Source: Gp6-AA40 sp050742535 (GTDB lineage: Bacteria; Acidobacteriota; Vicinamibacteria; Vicinamibacterales; UBA2999). From it: a DNA stretch of 17,941 nt. The stretch's first letter is position 1, and each line of letters starts with the position of its first letter. The stretch spans positions 1 through 17,941 of the forward strand of contig JBOGIQ010000095.1 in NCBI GenBank assembly GCA_050742535.1, written 5' to 3'. Positions 14,018 through 17,941 of the stretch are shown here, in pieces. The notes beneath the pieces were generated by a model. That model was not told where the DNA came from. It made no database searches and worked only from the letters and a program-made list of their open reading frames with translations. The translations under genes and the position numbers were made by a program.

Positions 14018-14439
14018 CGCGCCTCCTGCTGCGTCGCCGCCGGATCCATCCAGACGACCTCCCAGTGGTGCCCATCGAGATCGTAGAAGCTCGATGCGTA
14101 CATGAAGCCGTGATCCTGCGGATCCATTGCGGGCCGTCCGCCGGCCGCCACGGCTTTCTTCACTGTTTCGTCCACGTCCGGCCGGCTCGCGCACGACAGC
14201 GCGACCAGCGTCTCGGTCTGGCGGCTCGTGTCACACAGCTCGCGTTTCGTGAAGTTACGGAAGAACGGCTCGGTCAGCAGCATGACGAACCCTTCGTCGC
14301 TGACAACCATGCAGGCGGCGTTATCGTCGGTGAACGTCGGGTTGAACCCGAAGCCCAGCGATGAAAAGAACGTCATCGATTTCTTGAGGTCGCGAACCGC
14401 CATGTTCACGAACATCTTCCGGGACGTCTTGTCTGCCAT
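14014..14439 (-). CDS. VOC (glyoxalase/bleomycin-resistance fold) protein
   Basis: The 141-aa protein has two beta-alpha-beta-beta-beta modules of the vicinal oxygen chelate superfamily: KMFVNMAVRDLKKSMTFFSSLGFGFNP and DETVKKAVAAGGRPAMDPQDHGFMYASSFYDLDGHHWEVVWMDP. The C-terminal metal-ligand position is E127 in DGHHWEV. The first-module ligand, usually His, appears to be Asn (N12), so metal catalysis is uncertain. Start ATG 14439 is preferred over 14469 because an AGAGGG-like site precedes it and the fold begins there. It lies 52 nt after the sigma factor gene, and its stop overlaps the BNR start. VOC proteins are frequent neighbours of SnoaL-tailed ECF sigma factors. Confidence 0.85.
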   Translation of the reverse strand: MADKTSRKMFVNMAVRDLKKSMTFFSSLGFGFNPTFTDDNAACMVVSDEGFVMLLTEPFFRNFTKRELCDTSRQTETLVALSCASRPDVDETVKKAVAAGGRPAMDPQDHGFMYASSFYDLDGHHWEVVWMDPAATQQEAR

Positions 14440-14491
14440 ATGCCCTCTGTTCAAAGCGTTTGCAGGCATAGACTGCCGGGCGCCCTGAAAA

Positions 14492-15448
14492 TCATCGGTC
14501 CGCCAACGTCAATGGCAGGCCGAAGAGCGGAAACAGCCGTTCAGTGTCCAAGAAGGCGTTCCAGGCCTTGATACGGTTGCCGTCGAGCTCGAGAACGGTC
14601 AGCGACCAGCCCCGGTAGCTGCCATCAGCGGAGCGGCGATATTGGGCAAATGCCGGGGATCCGCTCGCGTGCGTCTGGACAAGCCGAGAGCCGCGGCATC
14701 CATTGCCTCGACCCAGCAGCCACGCCCGGATAGCCTCCGGGCCCTGGAGCCAGAGCGTGTAGGGCGGCATCGACAGCGTCGCGTCCGCGCGCATCAGCGC
14801 GACCAGCGCATCGACGTCGTACTCGTGAAATGCGTCAACGTATTTCTGCAGGAGCTCGGCCTGTGAGTCAGAGAGCGGTTCACTCTCGGCGGAGACGTTC
14901 TTCGCCGCGAGCGTCGCGCGCGCCCTCTGTAACGCACTGTTGACGGCAGCGACCGACATGTCGAGCGATCCGGCTACCTCCTGGGCGGACCAGCCGAGCA
15001 CCTCGGACAGCAGCAGCGCCGCCCGCTGGCGCGGTGGCAAATGCTGCAACGCAGCGACGAACGCCAGCCGTGTGCTCTGGCGGAGAGCCGCCTTCTCGAA
15101 CGGGTCGGCGTCCGACGACAGGAATCGCTCGTCGGGGATCGGCTCGAGCCAGTGCGTCCGCGGGCGCGTCTGCAACTCGTCGTCCACCGTGCCGACCGGG
15201 CTTTCCTCGATCGGCCGGGCGCGGCGTGACCGCGCGGACAGCGCGTCAAGGCAGACGTTCGTGGCGATGCGATAGAGCCAGGTGCGCAGCGAGGCGTGGC
15301 CGTCGAACCGATTCAGACTCTTCCAGGCGCGGACCATGGCCTCCTGGACCGCGTCCTCGGCATCGAAGGCGGAGCCCAGCATCCGATAGCAATGACCGGT
15401 CAGCGCGGCACGATGCAATTCCAGGTCGGTGATATTGATGACTGACAC
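14492..15448 (-). CDS. ECF sigma factor with SnoaL-like C-terminal domain (SigX5/TIGR02960 type)
   Basis: A 318-aa sigma-70 family factor. Region 2 (about 10-75) contains DAEDAVQEAMVRAWKSLNRFDGHASLRTWLYRIATNVCLDAL. Region 4 (about 120-180) contains LPPRQRAALLLSEVLGWSAQEVAGSLDMSVAAVNSALQRARATL. A SnoaL/NTF2-like domain follows (about 195-310: LMRADATLSMPPYTLWLQGPEAIRAWL). In this family the tail is believed to control activity in place of a separate anti-sigma factor. GTG 15448 is chosen because GGAGGAG lies 8 nt upstream; the longer open frame to 15562 only translates the repeat array. It is the first gene of the VOC/BNR/MoaD operon and may regulate it, and itself. Confidence 0.9.
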   Translation of the reverse strand: MSVINITDLELHRAALTGHCYRMLGSAFDAEDAVQEAMVRAWKSLNRFDGHASLRTWLYRIATNVCLDALSARSRRARPIEESPVGTVDDELQTRPRTHWLEPIPDERFLSSDADPFEKAALRQSTRLAFVAALQHLPPRQRAALLLSEVLGWSAQEVAGSLDMSVAAVNSALQRARATLAAKNVSAESEPLSDSQAELLQKYVDAFHEYDVDALVALMRADATLSMPPYTLWLQGPEAIRAWLLGRGNGCRGSRLVQTHASGSPAFAQYRRSADGSYRGWSLTVLELDGNRIKAWNAFLDTERLFPLFGLPLTLADR

Positions 15449-15456
15449 GATGCGAG

Positions 15457-15463
15457 CTCCTCC
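15457..15463 (-). promoter_or_regulatory. Ribosome binding site of the sigma factor gene
   Basis: GGAGGAG on the minus strand, 8 nt before GTG 15448. It decides the start within a frame that is open a further 114 nt upstream through repeats. Confidence 0.75.
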
Positions 15464-15469
15464 AACCTC

Positions 15470-15577
15470 GGCACCCCTAAAGGGGCGCCCTACGTAATCC
15501 CGCACCCCGCATGGGCGCCCTACGTAATCCCGCACCCCGCATGGGCGCCCTACGTAGGGCACCCTTTCAAGGGTGCC
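15470..15577. repeat. TACGTA repeat array flanked by two inverted hairpins
   Basis: Two 30-nt direct repeats (15483-15512 and 15513-15542) plus a partial third copy place TACGTA at 15491, 15521 and 15551. The ends carry related hairpins in opposite orientation. GGCACCCCT and AGGGGCGCC (15470-15478 and 15481-15489, one mismatch) stand on one side. GGCACCCTT and AAGGGTGCC (15558-15566 and 15569-15577, perfect, TC apex) stand on the other. The whole array occupies the intergenic space upstream of the sigma gene, and the right hairpin contains the stop codon of the SGNH gene. Confidence 0.85.
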
Positions 15578-16802
15578 GTACCTTCGACGCGATCAACTCG
15601 GCCAGAATCTCATAGCCGCGATCGGTGTAGTGGCAGCAGTCGTCCTCGTACACCGCGGCGGTTTCGCTGTCGAACGCCGTGGTGCCGTCGACAAACTCTT
15701 CCTTCCCCGCGAACGCCGCCGCAGCGCGCGCCAGCACGGGATAGCCCTGCGCGGCCGGCTGCTTGAAAGGCTGTTCGTCGTTCAGCGCGATCCGCGCCTC
15801 TTCCTCGCCGAAGACGCGGCGGGTGAAGTATTGATTTGGCTGCAGCACGTGCAGGTACCGCACGCCACGTGACGCCAGCATGTCACGCATCAGGAGCGAG
15901 GCCGACGCCCAGCCTGCGGCAATGTCCTCGTACACAACCGTCTCCGTATCGCGAGTCTTCATTGGTGGTGTCAGGACCAGGACGGAGGAAGCTGGCGGGT
16001 TCGACGGAAGCGCGTCGTACGCGGCCACCTCGGCCTGATACCGCTTCATCGTAAACACGTAATAGCGGTCCAGGGCAAAGTGAACAGTCGCGACAGGGCT
16101 GCGCCGCAGACGCTCGCCGAGCCTGTTCAGCCGTTCCTTGTATGCACTGATACGCGCCAGCGCCTGCACGCGCGCAGGCGTGAGCGTCGCCTGATCGATC
16201 AGATTGAGCAGCGGATCCACATGAATCGGGCTCGGCATCGAGATGTCGCGTCCGCGCTCGTGGCTCCGGGAACCGAGCGCCACTTCGTTGAACCCGTCGA
16301 TGTTGATCACCAGGTCGTACTGCTGGCCCAGCGAAAGGAAGTAGGCCAGCACGATCAGCTGCTGCGGCTGCTTGTACCCCTCGTGGCTGAAACACAGCGG
16401 CACGATTTCACGCGTCGCGAAGTCAGCATCGCGCTGCAGCGCGGCAATGAGGCGTGCCGTGCCGCGATCGCAGAAGGCCTGGGCCACCGACCCGCCAAAA
16501 ATACCGACGAGATACTGCCGGTCGTTGGCACGCGTATACGGAAACGCCCGCGTCGATCCGAACCCGACGTTGTTCGTTTGCGGGCGAACGCCGGGCCGGT
16601 GAATCGGCCCGAAGTACGGGTGCAGGACGTCGGCGCTCAGCTCCCCGCGGCGTGTTTCAGGGAGCGCCGGAGGGCTCTCCCTGGCGGCGGTGTAGAAGAA
16701 CGCGCCGTGCTGCACGTAGTAGAAGCCAACGGCGGCAATCTCGGCCAGGACGACGAATATCAGTACGTTGATCGCAACGAGCGAGAGGCGGCCCTTCGGC
16801 AT
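15567..16802 (-). CDS. Membrane-anchored SGNH-hydrolase-like protein
   Basis: A 411-aa protein with one N-terminal membrane helix (about 7-29, signal anchor) and an extracytoplasmic SGNH/GDSL-like domain. The block I serine is in GIFGGSVAQAF (S105), block III is GFNE (N172), and the terminal D-x-x-H is DCCH (D388, H391). Proteins of this type often add or remove acyl groups on surface polysaccharides, or are inactive DltD/AlgX-like relatives. ATG 16802 is 3 nt downstream of the carbamoyltransferase stop, so both belong to one transcript. The final residues KVRHP and the stop are written by the hairpin at 15558-15577, so the repeat has probably replaced the original 3' end. Substrate unknown. 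Confidence 0.78.
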   Translation of the reverse strand: MPKGRLSLVAINVLIFVVLAEIAAVGFYYVQHGAFFYTAARESPPALPETRRGELSADVLHPYFGPIHRPGVRPQTNNVGFGSTRAFPYTRANDRQYLVGIFGGSVAQAFCDRGTARLIAALQRDADFATREIVPLCFSHEGYKQPQQLIVLAYFLSLGQQYDLVINIDGFNEVALGSRSHERGRDISMPSPIHVDPLLNLIDQATLTPARVQALARISAYKERLNRLGERLRRSPVATVHFALDRYYVFTMKRYQAEVAAYDALPSNPPASSVLVLTPPMKTRDTETVVYEDIAAGWASASLLMRDMLASRGVRYLHVLQPNQYFTRRVFGEEEARIALNDEQPFKQPAAQGYPVLARAAAAFAGKEEFVDGTTAFDSETAAVYEDDCCHYTDRGYEILAELIASKVRHP

Positions 16803-16805
16803 CCG

Positions 16806-17941
16806 CTAATCTGGCGTGAAACTGTTGGCGTAATCCTGTTTCCGGCCCGCGTCCTGCTGATCCTTGCGCAAGACCGCCCGGCCGACCACCAGAAGATCCA
16901 GATCGGTCCCCATGAAACAGCGGAACGCATCCTCCGGCGTACACACGATCGGCTCGCCGCGAACGTTGAAGCTGGTATTGACCAGTACCGGGCAGCCGGT
17001 GCGCGACTTGAACGCCTCGAGAAGCTGGTAAAAGAGCGGGTTCGTCTGGCGATGAACCGTCTGGACGCGTGCCGAGTAGTCGACGTGCGTGACGGCGGGG
17101 ATCGTCGATCGGACGACATTCAGCTTGTCGATACCGAACAGACGCTGCTCATTGTCGGTCATCGCACGCCGGTGACGCTCCTTCACATCGGCAACGAGGA
17201 GCATATACGGGCTGTCGTCGTCCAAGTCGAACCAGTCGCCGACGTCCTCGCGCAGAACCGCCGGCGCGAACGGCCGGAAGCTTTCACGATATTTGACCTT
17301 CAGGTTGAGCGTCTTCTGCATCGACGGCGAGCGGGCATCGCCGAGGATCGAACGCGCACCCAGCGCGCGCGGACCGAATTCCATTCGCCCCTGAAACCAT
17401 CCGACCGCCTGGCCCGACGCCAGCGCGGCCGCTGTCCGCTCGATCATCGCGCAGTCGTCGGAGGCAACCTCGAAACGCCCTCCCGCCGATCGCAGCCGGC
17501 TCTCGATGTCCGCCTGCGCATACTCCGGACCGAGATAGCTGCCGGACATCCCGTCCGACAACCCGGCGGGCACTCGATCGCGGCCGTGATGGGCATGATA
17601 CGCGGCGAGCGCCGCGCCGACGGCGCCGCCCGCGTCGCCGGCCGCCGGCTGGACCCAGATTCGCTCGAATCGTCCGTCGCGCAGGATCTTGCCGTTCGCG
17701 ACGCAGTTGAGCGCCACGCCGCCGGCCAGACAGAGATTCGGCATCCGGAATTCCGCCGCCAGCGCACGCGTCAAGCGCAGCATGATCTCGTCTGTCACCG
17801 CCTGCACCGATGCGGCGACATCCATGTGAAACGGCTCCAGCCGCTCGTCCGCCTGCCGCGGCGCGCGGCCGAACAGCCGCGCAAAGCGCTCATTGGTCAT
17901 CCGCAGGCCGGTGCAGTAGTCGAAGTAGTCGAGGTCCAGCC
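16806..17941 (-). CDS. NodU/CmcH-type carbamoyltransferase, 5' end missing
   Basis: This is the C-terminal part of a carbamoyltransferase that transfers a carbamoyl group from carbamoyl phosphate via a carbamoyl-adenylate. The frame stays open to the right edge: before the internal Met at 17900 it reads LDLDYFDYCTGLR, a normal stretch for the family, so the true start lies outside. Visible elements are LAGGVALNCVANGKIL (ASKHA-type nucleotide-binding region), PAAGDAGGAVGAALAAY, the GRMEFGPRALGARSILGDAR signature and the C-terminal domain segment VLVNTSFNVRGEPIVCTPEDAFRCF. Such enzymes act on nodulation factors, antibiotics and surface sugars. With the adjoining SGNH protein it suggests a glycan or metabolite modification operon that continues beyond the window. 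Confidence 0.93.
   Translation of the reverse strand, partial: LDLDYFDYCTGLRMTNERFARLFGRAPRQADERLEPFHMDVAASVQAVTDEIMLRLTRALAAEFRMPNLCLAGGVALNCVANGKILRDGRFERIWVQPAAGDAGGAVGAALAAYHAHHGRDRVPAGLSDGMSGSYLGPEYAQADIESRLRSAGGRFEVASDDCAMIERTAAALASGQAVGWFQGRMEFGPRALGARSILGDARSPSMQKTLNLKVKYRESFRPFAPAVLREDVGDWFDLDDDSPYMLLVADVKERHRRAMTDNEQRLFGIDKLNVVRSTIPAVTHVDYSARVQTVHRQTNPLFYQLLEAFKSRTGCPVLVNTSFNVRGEPIVCTPEDAFRCFMGTDLDLLVVGRAVLRKDQQDAGRKQDYANSFTPD

Noticed and set aside
14018..14194. Upstream extension of the BNR open frame
   Set aside because: It overlaps the VOC gene, and AGGAGG lies directly before ATG 14017.
15483..15556. Possible CRISPR array
   Set aside because: Repeats are directly adjacent without spacers, there are only about 2.5 units, and no cas genes are nearby.
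15449..15562. N-terminal extension of the sigma factor through the repeats
   Set aside because: It only translates the 30-nt repeats (YVGRPCGVRD twice), and a good ribosome binding site precedes GTG 15448.

Overview
The window is high-GC bacterial DNA, gene-dense, with no RNA genes, phage genes or insertion sequences that I can see. The organism is most likely an acidobacterium of the Vicinamibacteria type. This rests on general recognition: 36-nt palindromic repeats that read RLKPDTT on one strand, PEGA-domain kinase-like proteins, and many secreted serine hydrolase and SGNH proteins. It is not based on a database match.

Region 1 (1-5547, + strand) is a polyhydroxyalkanoate (PHA) locus. It begins with the tail of a phasin-like gene. 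Next comes a 905-aa acyl-CoA synthetase fused to two tandem FCD domains, the ligand-binding domain of GntR regulators, without any DNA-binding domain. A clear sigma70-type promoter follows and drives a short operon: an 87-aa phasin-like protein, a 135-aa PhaE/PhaR-like synthase subunit, a class III/IV-size PhaC (GYCLGG nucleophile box) and a PhaZ-like intracellular depolymerase. Monomer activation, polymer synthesis, granule coating and depolymerisation are thus encoded together. The fusion could link acyl-CoA formation to metabolite sensing.

Region 2 (5544-12562, - strand) runs convergently. Read in transcription order from the right, it holds a secreted class-C beta-lactamase-type serine hydrolase, a SIR2 deacylase, a pair of palindromic repeats, a DUF5655-type protein with a histone-like tail, and a secreted SRPBCC protein. 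These are followed by a membrane pseudokinase with PEGA repeats that overlaps a periplasmic TonB-C/TPR-like protein, and then a small outer-membrane barrel protein.

Region 3 (12609-15448, - strand) is a compact operon: an ECF sigma factor of the SigX5/TIGR02960 type with a SnoaL-like C-terminal domain, a VOC (glyoxalase-fold) protein, a cytoplasmic BNR/Asp-box propeller, and a MoaD/ThiS-like protein ending in Gly-Gly. The last three overlap by ATGA. The region just upstream of the sigma gene is an array of three TACGTA sites at 30-nt spacing, flanked by two hairpins in inverted orientation.

Region 4 (15567-17941, - strand) has a membrane-anchored SGNH-hydrolase-like protein, 3 nt downstream of a NodU/CmcH-type carbamoyltransferase that runs off the right edge. 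The pair suggests modification of a surface glycan or secondary metabolite.

The best candidates for something undescribed are the acyl-CoA synthetase-FCD-FCD fusion in the PHA locus, the sigma/VOC/BNR/MoaD operon, and the two related hairpin repeat families, one copy of which lies inside a PHA-gene reading frame.
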